5,821 nt of DNA from Paracoccaceae bacterium (GTDB lineage: Bacteria; Pseudomonadota; Alphaproteobacteria; Rhodobacterales; Rhodobacteraceae): NCBI GenBank assembly GCA_024304875.1, contig JAMWZF010000170.1, positions 780-6,600 on the forward strand. Direction: 5' to 3'. The translations under genes were made by a program, and so were the position numbers. The notes beneath the pieces are model-generated. The model searched no databases. It had not been told where the DNA came from and was given only the letters and a program-made list of their open reading frames with translations. Position 1 is the stretch's first letter. Each line of letters opens with the position of its first letter. Shown here piece after piece: positions 1 to 4,959 of this stretch.

Positions 1-621
1 TTCGCGCTTATCGTCCTCGTCTTCGGCGGGCTCTTCGCCGAGCTCTTCTCGGCCACCGAAGCTGGGGCCGTCGGGGCCTTCGGAACCATCGTCATCTCTC
101 TGGTGACCGGGCGGCTGAACCGCGAGGTGATCCGCAACTCGCTTTTGGAGACGGTGACCACCACGGCATCTCTCTTCATCATCGCGGTCGGGGCGGCGAT
201 GTTCACCCGGTTCCTCGGCATCTCGGGCCTGTCGAACTACATCAATTCCTGGGTCGCCGGGGCGGACCTGACCTACATCCAGCTGATGCTGATCGTGGTT
301 CTTGTCTACCTCGCGCTCGGAACTTTCATGGAACCATTTGGCGCCCTGCTGGTCACCCTGCCGGTCTTCCTGCCGGTGCTGCGGGCCGAGGGGCTGAGCC
401 TCGTCTGGTTCGGGGTGCTGGTGGTCAAGCTGCTCGAGATCGGGATGATCACGCCGCCGGTGGGCCTGAACGTCTTCGTCATCAAGAATGTGGCGCACCG
501 CTACGTCAGCACGGCGCAGATCTTCGCCGGGGTGATCCCCTTCCTGCTGGCCGATCTCGTCGTCGTGGTGCTGACCATCGCCTTTCCGGCGGCGGTGCTG
601 TTCCTGCCGTCGCTGCTCTAG
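1..621 (+). CDS. dctM: TRAP transporter large permease DctM, C-terminal half (5' end outside window)
   Basis: This is the C-terminal 206 residues of a DctM-type large membrane subunit, read in frame 1 from base 1 with no stop until TAG at 619-621. In this family DctM forms the ion-coupled transport channel and works with a periplasmic binding protein (DctP) and a small membrane subunit (DctQ). The fragment is almost entirely hydrophobic, with several membrane segments. It carries the ATEAGAVGAFG stretch (about bases 55-87), typical of the middle of DctM, and the C-terminal MITPPVGLN motif (445-471), a hallmark of the family. Full-length members are about 430 residues, so about half is missing to the left. 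It belongs to a TRAP operon separate from the one at 3979-5821, because it ends here facing metF head-on. The substrate cannot be read from this part. The methionine at 103 is internal and not the true start. Confidence 0.93.
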   Translation, partial: FALIVLVFGGLFAELFSATEAGAVGAFGTIVISLVTGRLNREVIRNSLLETVTTTASLFIIAVGAAMFTRFLGISGLSNYINSWVAGADLTYIQLMLIVVLVYLALGTFMEPFGALLVTLPVFLPVLRAEGLSLVWFGVLVVKLLEIGMITPPVGLNVFVIKNVAHRYVSTAQIFAGVIPFLLADLVVVVLTIAFPAAVLFLPSLL

Positions 622-1529
622 GCCGTGCCGGCGCGGGCCTTCTCGCCGCCGAACCGCGCGATGTAATCCACCGTCGCGTTGATCCCGCCGAGGGGGAAGT
701 AATGCACCGTTTCGATCCGGCCCGCCTCGCCCGCGGCATGGGCGGCGGAGAGGTCGGTGAGCACATCCGTGGGCTCGAAGGGGCGCACCAGCTTGGTGAG
801 GTCGCGGGCCCGGCGCTTCAGCACCTCGATCGAGGAGCCGACCCCGCAGGCCATGGCGAACTTGATGAGGTTCTGCAGCTTGGACGGCCCGGCGAGGCCG
901 ACATGGATCGGCAGGGTGACGCCGGCTGCGTCGAGGCGCCGTGCCCACTCGAGGACGGGTTTGGCGTCGAAGGCGAACTGGGTGACGATCGCCATGTCCG
1001 CACCGGTACGCTCGGCGAAGGACTGTTTCCAATGGACCGCATCGTCCACCAGTTTCGTCGTCCCGTCGGTGTCGATGTCGCGGTTGCCCTCGGGGTGGCC
1101 GGCGACGTGCAGACGGCTGAACCCGTGCTTGTCGAAGAGCCCTGTTTCCAGCAACTGCATGGAGCTGTGGAAGTCCCCATGCGGCGTGGCTGGGCCGCCG
1201 GCGAGGACAAGCGCCTCGGTCGCGCCCGCCTCGGTGGCGTAGCGGGTCAGCCAGGTGTCGAGCTGGGCCTTGTCCTTAACGATGCGGGCCGGGACATGGG
1301 GCATCACGGTGAAGCCTTCGTCCGCGATCCGCCGGGCGGTGGCGACCATATCGTCGATGGGCGTGCCCTCGATGTGGGCGATGTAGACACGCGTCCCTTC
1401 GGGCAGGAGCGGGCGGAAGTCGTCGATCTTGGCGGCGGTGCGCGGCATGACCTCGATCGAGGCGCCTGCCATGAGGTCGCGGGTTTGCGCGCGTTCGGCC
1501 ATGGTCTTCGGAAACTTCAGGACGTCCAT
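618..1529 (-). CDS. metF: Methylenetetrahydrofolate reductase (MetF-like), probably methyl-THF oxidising
   Basis: A 303-residue protein of the MTHFR family, a flavoprotein TIM barrel that interconverts 5,10-methylene-THF and 5-methyl-THF in the cytoplasm. Visible family marks are the early strand with Glu26 (SIEVMPR, matching the catalytic Glu region of E. coli MetF), the PHVPAR segment (77-82), HVAGHPEGN (141-149, matching the conserved HPE loop) and TQFAFD (183-188). The usual LRGD motif is replaced by LAGG (109-112), so the flavin-contacting Asp of classical MetF appears to be absent; the protein is a divergent branch. The start is the ATG at 1527-1529, because AGGGAGGAG (1536-1544, minus strand) lies 6 nt before it. 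An in-frame ATG at 1535 abuts that site, and the one at 1577 sits inside an operator palindrome. Divergent from the GntR gene and near a ligM-type demethylase, it probably runs in the oxidative direction to regenerate THF. It may be an accessory copy, with biosynthetic MetF elsewhere. Confidence 0.85.
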   Translation of the reverse strand: MDVLKFPKTMAERAQTRDLMAGASIEVMPRTAAKIDDFRPLLPEGTRVYIAHIEGTPIDDMVATARRIADEGFTVMPHVPARIVKDKAQLDTWLTRYATEAGATEALVLAGGPATPHGDFHSSMQLLETGLFDKHGFSRLHVAGHPEGNRDIDTDGTTKLVDDAVHWKQSFAERTGADMAIVTQFAFDAKPVLEWARRLDAAGVTLPIHVGLAGPSKLQNLIKFAMACGVGSSIEVLKRRARDLTKLVRPFEPTDVLTDLSAAHAAGEAGRIETVHYFPLGGINATVDYIARFGGEKARAGTA

Positions 1530-1535
1530 CTCCAT

Positions 1536-1544
1536 CTCCTCCCT
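1536..1544 (-). promoter_or_regulatory. metF ribosome binding site that fixes the start
   Basis: On the minus strand the sequence AGGGAGGAG sits 6 nt before ATG-GAC-GTC. The next upstream in-frame ATG (1535) directly touches this site, which leaves no room for ribosome spacing, so the 303-residue form is preferred. Confidence 0.75.
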
Positions 1545-1547
1545 GGG

Positions 1548-1576
1548 GTGACGGTGGGCTTCGGTTAATGTATACA
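1548..1576 (+). promoter_or_regulatory. Candidate gntR promoter (rightward)
   Basis: GTGACG at 1548-1553 and TATACA at 1571-1576 are separated by 17 nt, each matching 4 of 6 bases of the sigma-70 consensus. The -10 lies inside the first ATGTATACAT palindrome. That would fit autorepression, but the hexamers are weak and the proposal rests on spacing alone. Confidence 0.3.
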
Positions 1577-1577
1577 T
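1568..1577. promoter_or_regulatory. Operator palindrome 1 (ATGTATACAT), metF/gntR region
   Basis: A perfect 10-bp palindrome, identical to those at 1603-1612 and 2416-2425. The GT-AT-AC core fits operators of FadR/FCD-type GntR regulators, and a GntR gene starts 47 bp away. The site overlaps the -10 hexamer proposed for metF and the one proposed for gntR, so binding here could block both directions. Binding by the adjacent regulator is inferred. Confidence 0.75.
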
Positions 1578-1601
1578 AGCTCAGCGAGGCAAAAATCTCA
1601 A
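1573..1601 (-). promoter_or_regulatory. Candidate metF promoter (leftward)
   Basis: On the minus strand TTGAGA (1596-1601) matches 5 of 6 bases of a sigma-70 -35 box. Exactly 17 nt later comes TATGTA (1573-1578), a 3 of 6 match to the -10 that is embedded in operator palindrome 1. Transcription would start near 1565, leaving a leader of about 35 nt before the metF start. It is the best promoter-like arrangement in the window, with operator palindrome 2 directly upstream of its -35 box. Confidence 0.5.
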
Positions 1602-1602
1602 G

Positions 1603-1612
1603 ATGTATACAT
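1603..1612. promoter_or_regulatory. Operator palindrome 2 (ATGTATACAT), just upstream of gntR
   Basis: The second perfect copy of the palindrome, 35 bp from the first (start to start). It ends 12 nt before the chosen gntR ATG and lies one base upstream of the proposed metF -35 box. Two sites 35 bp apart could bind two dimers, either cooperatively or as a roadblock to gntR transcription. Its identity to the other two copies is seen directly; the role is inferred. Confidence 0.75.
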
Positions 1613-1624
1613 TGGGTGGCTGAG

Positions 1625-2353
1625 ATGGCGATCAAACAGAGCACCACGCGCGCGGAACAGGCTCTGCGCGTCCTGCGCCAGCAGATCCTGAGCGGGGCCC
1701 ATCCGGGTGGGACCCGGCTGTTCGAGGTTGCGTTGGCAGACGAGCTCGACATCTCGCGCACCCCGGTTCGCGCGGCGCTGGCCAAGCTGGCCGAGGAGGG
1801 GCTGCTGGACCGCGCGAAGGGAGGCGGCTTCGTCGTGCGCAGCTTCAAGCTGGCCGACGTGACCGATACCATCGAGTTGCGGGGCGTGCTGGAGGGGACC
1901 GCCGCGCGCTTTGCCGCCGAACGGGGTGCGCGGCCGGAGGACCTGCGCCGGGCGCAGCAGATACTGGACGAGATCGACGCGGCGATCTGGGGTCAAAACA
2001 TTGATATGGATGCCTATTCCCGCCTGAATTCTGCCTTCCATACCCTTCTGGTCGACATGGCGCAAAGCGACGCCCTCCGGCGCGAGATCGCCCGGGTGAC
2101 GGCGCTGCCCTTCGCCTCGCCCTCGGCCTTCCTCGAGGACGAGGGCGAGGCGGACCGACTGGCCCGCAACGTCCGCGCCGCGCACGAGCAGCACCGCGCC
2201 ATCGTGGAGGCGATCGCCCTACGGCAGGGCGCCCGTGCCGAGGCGGTCGCGCGCGAGCATGCGCGGGCGGGTTTGAGGAACGTGCGGGCCCTGACCGGCG
2301 CCAGCCCCGGCCGGCCTGAAGGAGCGCGGGCCTTGGCCCTGCTGAGCACCTGA
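1625..2353 (+). CDS. GntR-family (FCD class) transcriptional regulator
   Basis: A 242-residue cytoplasmic DNA-binding regulator. Residues 9-74 form the winged helix-turn-helix: EVALADELDISRTP is the first part of the HTH, VRAALAKLAEEGLL the recognition and adjoining helices, and GGGFVV the wing. Residues about 79-217 are the all-helical FCD ligand-binding domain. It keeps the usual metal-site pattern as Asn135-x3-His139, His190 and His212, with Asn in place of the more common Asp. FCD ligands are generally small carboxylates, so a methoxylated aromatic acid or its product is a reasonable effector here. The ATG at 1625 is preferred over an in-frame GTG at 1616, because GGGTGG (1614-1619) gives it 5-nt spacing and the GTG has no clear ribosome site. 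Divergent from metF and upstream of ligM, it is flanked by three identical palindromes, which suggests autoregulation and control of both enzymes. Closest functional analogue by role is VanR, but identity is not claimed. Confidence 0.9.
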   Translation: MAIKQSTTRAEQALRVLRQQILSGAHPGGTRLFEVALADELDISRTPVRAALAKLAEEGLLDRAKGGGFVVRSFKLADVTDTIELRGVLEGTAARFAAERGARPEDLRRAQQILDEIDAAIWGQNIDMDAYSRLNSAFHTLLVDMAQSDALRREIARVTALPFASPSAFLEDEGEADRLARNVRAAHEQHRAIVEAIALRQGARAEAVAREHARAGLRNVRALTGASPGRPEGARALALLST

Positions 2354-2360
2354 TGCGGGA

Positions 2361-2366
2361 ATGTAT
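2361..2366 (+). promoter_or_regulatory. Operator half-site ATGTAT after gntR
   Basis: ATGTAT at 2361-2366 matches one half of the palindrome found at 2416-2425, 55 bp upstream of it. The other half (CCTC) does not match. It may be a weak auxiliary site or chance. Confidence 0.2.
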
Positions 2367-2394
2367 CCTCAGCCGGGATTTTTCCGGCTTGAGG
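2367..2394 (+). terminator. Imperfect hairpin after gntR (possible weak terminator)
   Basis: CCTCAGCCGG (2367-2376) pairs with CCGGCTTGAGG (2384-2394) with one bulged T, around a 7-nt T-rich loop. It begins 14 nt after the gntR stop codon. There is no T-run after the stem, so it is not a standard intrinsic terminator. It may slow read-through from gntR into ligM, or the downstream arm (TTGAGG, 2389-2394) may instead serve as a -35-like element. Confidence 0.4.
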
Positions 2395-2415
2395 GAATCG
2401 CCGGAATCTGGGCAT

Positions 2416-2425
2416 ATGTATACAT
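2416..2425. promoter_or_regulatory. Operator palindrome 3 (ATGTATACAT), ligM promoter region
   Basis: The third perfect copy, 26 nt before the ligM ATG. It includes -10-like sequences (TATGTA at 2415-2420, TATACA at 2419-2424). The nearest -35-like hexamer is TTGAGG at 2389-2394, 20 nt before TATGTA, which is longer than ideal, so the promoter is not firmly placed. Occupancy by the GntR protein would cover the -10 or the transcription start and repress ligM. Confidence 0.75.
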
Positions 2426-2451
2426 GAACCCCCAAGGGAGGAGCCCCAAAC

Positions 2452-3855
2452 ATGGCCAACAGCCTGTCAGAAAAGATGAAAGCCGCCGGCAACACGGTGG
2501 AGATGCTGCGCAATTCCAGGATCGGGATGTACGTCTACCCGGTCGTGACGCCCGAATTTTCCAACTGGCGGGTCGAGCAAGAGGCCTGGCGCAAGTCCGC
2601 GGTGCTCTTCGATCAGTCGCACCACATGGACGAGGTGATCGTCGAAGGCCCCCAGGCGACCGAGTTCCTCGCCTACCACGGCATCAATGATTTCTCGAAC
2701 TTCGACCTGAACCGGGCCAAGCACTTCGTGCCCGTCACGCCGAACGGCCACGTCATCGGCGACCACATCATCTTCCGCGAGCGCGAGGACAAGTACATCC
2801 TCGTCGGCCGCGCCCCGACCTCCAACTGGCTGATGTTCGCCGCCAGCTACGGCAAGTGGAACGTCCGCCTGCGCTACGACCCCCGTTCCCCGTCCCGCCC
2901 CGAGGGCGAGCGCGTGCTGCGCGAACACTACCGCTACCAGATCCAGGGCCCCGACGCGCCGAAAATCTTCGAGAAGATGAACGGCGGGCCGATCCCGGAG
3001 GTGAAGTTCTTTCACGTCGACTGGATCAATATCGGCTCCAAGCGGGTGCAGGCCCTGCGCCACGGCATGTCCGGCGCGCCCGGCCTCGAGGTCTGGGGTC
3101 CCTACAAGGACAAGGACTACATCCACTCCACCATCCTGCAGGCGGCCAAGGACGCCGGCGTCGACCTCGTCCAGTGCGGCAGCCGCGCCTATTCGACCAA
3201 CACGCTGGAATCCGGCTGGATCCCCTCGCCGCTGCCCGGCATCTACACCGGCGACGGCATGCTGGCCGACTACCGTGACTGGGTCGGCGCCGACATGTAC
3301 GAGGCTTCCGGCGCGATCGGCGGGTCCTTCGTCAGCGACAATATCGAGGACTACTACGTCAACCCGTTCGAGCTGGGCTACGGCTTCTACATCGGCTGGA
3401 AGAAGGACGACTTCATCGGCAAGCAGGCCCTGACCGAGATGAAGGGGTCGGACAAGAACCGCAAGAAGGTCACCTTCGAGTGGAACAAGGAAGACGTGCT
3501 CAAGGTCATCGCCTCCGCCTTCGAGGAGGGCATCCCCTACAAGTGGATCGACTTTCCGCAGCCGAACTACGCCTCGTCCAGCGCCGACATGGTGATGCAC
3601 GGCGACAAGATGGTCGGCATGTCCATGTTCAACGGCTACAGCTACAACGAACGCTGCGTGCTGTCCCTCGGCGTGGTCGACCAGTCGGTCAACGTGGGCG
3701 ACGTTCTGACCCTGCGCTGGGGCGAGCCGGAGCCGACGCAAAAGACCTCGACCGAGCGTCACAAGCAGGCCGAGATCCGCGTTCGCGTCTCCGAGACGCC
3801 GTATGCTTCCGAAGCCCGCGAGAACTACGCCGACAGCTGGCGGACCAAGAAGTAA
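2452..3855 (+). CDS. ligM: Tetrahydrofolate-dependent aryl O-demethylase, LigM type
   Basis: A 467-residue cytoplasmic enzyme of the GcvT-like folate-binding superfamily, in the LigM branch (vanillate / 3-O-methylgallate O-demethylase, about 470 residues in Sphingobium SYK-6). It would move the O-methyl group of a methoxylated aromatic acid to THF, giving a phenol and 5-methyl-THF. From memory of LigM, with no alignment run, nearly the whole length matches: NTVEMLRNS (14-22), YVYPVV (27-32), FDQSHH (53-58), VGRAP (118-122), RHGMSGAPGLEVWGP (203-217), a SRAY-to-GIYTG block (244-267) and a conserved stretch at 283-311. Candidate key residues are Tyr29, His58, Arg120, Glu213, Trp256 and Tyr247, the last in the place of LigM's catalytic tyrosine. 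AGGGAGGAG-type ribosome site 2436-2443 is 8 nt before ATG, and the gene ends with tandem stops TAA TAG. Length and motifs argue against DMSP demethylase DmdA and the glycine-cleavage T protein. Exact substrate unproven; vanillate, 3-O-methylgallate or syringate-like acids are likeliest. Confidence 0.88.
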   Translation: MANSLSEKMKAAGNTVEMLRNSRIGMYVYPVVTPEFSNWRVEQEAWRKSAVLFDQSHHMDEVIVEGPQATEFLAYHGINDFSNFDLNRAKHFVPVTPNGHVIGDHIIFREREDKYILVGRAPTSNWLMFAASYGKWNVRLRYDPRSPSRPEGERVLREHYRYQIQGPDAPKIFEKMNGGPIPEVKFFHVDWINIGSKRVQALRHGMSGAPGLEVWGPYKDKDYIHSTILQAAKDAGVDLVQCGSRAYSTNTLESGWIPSPLPGIYTGDGMLADYRDWVGADMYEASGAIGGSFVSDNIEDYYVNPFELGYGFYIGWKKDDFIGKQALTEMKGSDKNRKKVTFEWNKEDVLKVIASAFEEGIPYKWIDFPQPNYASSSADMVMHGDKMVGMSMFNGYSYNERCVLSLGVVDQSVNVGDVLTLRWGEPEPTQKTSTERHKQAEIRVRVSETPYASEARENYADSWRTKK

Positions 3856-3859
3856 TAGC

Positions 3860-3878
3860 CGGGGCTTATCGGGCCCCG
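3860..3878 (+). repeat. Short hairpin just after ligM
   Basis: CGGGGC (3860-3865) and GCCCCG (3873-3878) form a 6-bp, all-GC stem around a 7-nt loop, starting 4 nt after the ligM stop codon. No T-run follows. It may protect the 3' end of ligM mRNA or act as a weak transcription pause. Confidence 0.45.
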
Positions 3879-3894
3879 ACGGAAATGAACTTGT

Positions 3895-3928
3895 GCCGGC
3901 AGAGCGATCGCGCCATCGTTCTGCCGGC
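3895..3928 (+). repeat. Strong 14-bp stem-loop between ligM and dctP
   Basis: GCCGGCAGAGCGAT (3895-3908) pairs with ATCGTTCTGCCGGC (3915-3928): 13 Watson-Crick pairs and one G-U pair around a 6-nt loop. It sits in the 123-bp gap between ligM and dctP, about 50 nt before the dctP start. It is followed by CTGACGCGGG rather than T residues, so a classical intrinsic terminator is unlikely. An mRNA-stabilising or processing element, or a partial terminator separating ligM from the transporter, are the main options. Confidence 0.7.
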
Positions 3929-3978
3929 CTGACGCGGGATGAGGGACCCGACCGACAAGGCGCAAGGGAGGACACCAC

Positions 3979-4959
3979 ATGACACTCAAGGCAATTCTCG
4001 CGGGGGCCGCGGCCACCTGCGTGATCGCGGCCACCGCATCGGCCGAGGAATACAAGTTCGCCAATTTCGCCCCGCCGTTCCACACCATCAACGGAAGCGT
4101 CATCGAACCGCTGAGCGCGGCGGTCGAAGAGGCCACCGGCGGCGAGAGCACCGTGCGCGGCTATCACGGCGGCGAACTGGGCGCCGGCCCGGTCGAACAG
4201 TATGTCCGCGCCGTGCAGGGCGTGGCCGAGATGGTCTGGGGCCTGCCCGGCTACACCTCGTCCCAGTTCGAGCAGACGATGATCGTCGAACTGCCGGACG
4301 CCATCCCGCTCGACAAGCCGGGCTACGAGGCGATCTGGGCCGCCTACGAGGACAACATGGCGGGCGAGTTCCCCGGCACCGTGCCGCTGGCCCTTTGGAC
4401 GTCGGAGCCGAACATCTTCATCATGCGCGAGACCGAGATCCGCACGCCCGAAGACCTCGCCGGCCTGCGCATCCGCGTCGCCGGCGCCACCTCGGGCGAG
4501 GTGGTCGAGGCGCTGGGCGCGACCCCGGTGCAGATGCCGATGAACCAGGTCTACAACGCACTCGAGACCGGGCTGATCGACGGTGTCGTCACCGGCGCCT
4601 CGACCCTCTCGGACTTCCGCCTCGACGAGGTGGCGAGCAGCTACACCATCGGCGCGAACCTCGGCCGCCTCGCCTTCTACACGGTGATGAACGAGGCTGC
4701 CTACAACGGCCTCTCCGACGAGGCCAAGGCCGCCGTGGACGAGCTGCGCGGGATCGAGCTGTCCCGCTCGGCCGAGGAAGCCTGGAACGCCACCGCCGAT
4801 GCCGCCCTCGAGGCTGCCCGCGCGACCGGCGACAACACCTTCATCGACCTGACCGAGGAAGAGGCGCAGGCCTTCTCCGACGCCGTGGCCGGTGTGGTCG
4901 ACGCCTATGTCGCCGATGTCGGCGGCGAGGCCACCCTCGCGGCCCTGCGCGGCGAGTAA
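3979..4959 (+). CDS. dctP: TRAP transporter periplasmic substrate-binding protein DctP
   Basis: A 326-residue solute-binding protein of the DctP family, which captures an organic acid in the periplasm and delivers it to the DctQM membrane complex. Residues 1-22 form a Sec signal peptide (a Lys4, then a hydrophobic Ala-rich core) with probable cleavage after ASA22, leaving mature EEYKFANF. Family features include the early strand with PFHT (33-36), the GGELG loop (64-68) and GLRIRVAG (162-169). Arg166 in that last motif is in the position of the arginine that usually forms a salt bridge with the substrate carboxylate. A P-x-x-QVYNALETGLIDG segment (187-202) follows, another standard TRAP motif. 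Strong ribosome site GGAGG (3967-3971) is 7 nt before ATG. It is followed directly by dctQ and preceded by ligM on the same strand, so a methoxylated aromatic carboxylate is a plausible ligand. That assignment is by context only. Confidence 0.93.
   Translation: MTLKAILAGAAATCVIAATASAEEYKFANFAPPFHTINGSVIEPLSAAVEEATGGESTVRGYHGGELGAGPVEQYVRAVQGVAEMVWGLPGYTSSQFEQTMIVELPDAIPLDKPGYEAIWAAYEDNMAGEFPGTVPLALWTSEPNIFIMRETEIRTPEDLAGLRIRVAGATSGEVVEALGATPVQMPMNQVYNALETGLIDGVVTGASTLSDFRLDEVASSYTIGANLGRLAFYTVMNEAAYNGLSDEAKAAVDELRGIELSRSAEEAWNATADAALEAARATGDNTFIDLTEEEAQAFSDAVAGVVDAYVADVGGEATLAALRGE

Noticed and set aside
702..1568. 288-residue plus-strand frame antisense to metF
   Set aside because: No recognisable motifs. 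The minus-strand frame is a clear MTHFR with a good ribosome site.
1530..1577. Longer metF form starting at the ATG at 1577 (319 residues)
   Set aside because: That ATG is part of the ATGTATACAT operator and the proposed -10 box, has no ribosome site, and adds 16 residues unlike the family. The strong AGGGAGGAG site points to 1529.
1616..1624. GTG start for the GntR gene at 1616
   Set aside because: No ribosome site at a workable distance. The ATG at 1625 has GGGTGG 5 nt upstream and fits the usual short N-terminus.
2452..3855. DMSP demethylase DmdA or glycine-cleavage T protein
   Set aside because: Both are about 365-370 residues, whereas this protein is 467 residues and carries LigM-specific motifs along its whole length.
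3885..3932. 15-residue mini-ORF spanning the ligM-dctP hairpin, possible leader peptide
   Set aside because: It covers the stem-loop neatly, but its ribosome site is poor and no run of one amino acid suggests attenuation. The frame is probably accidental.
3856..3978. Separate promoter or operator for dctP
   Set aside because: I found no ATGTATACAT copy and no paired -35/-10 hexamers at usual spacing.
2467..4167. 566-residue open frame on the minus strand over ligM and the start of dctP
   Set aside because: It overlaps two clear genes, has low-complexity Val/Gly/Asp/His-rich composition typical of the antisense frame of GC-rich DNA, and matches no family I recognise.
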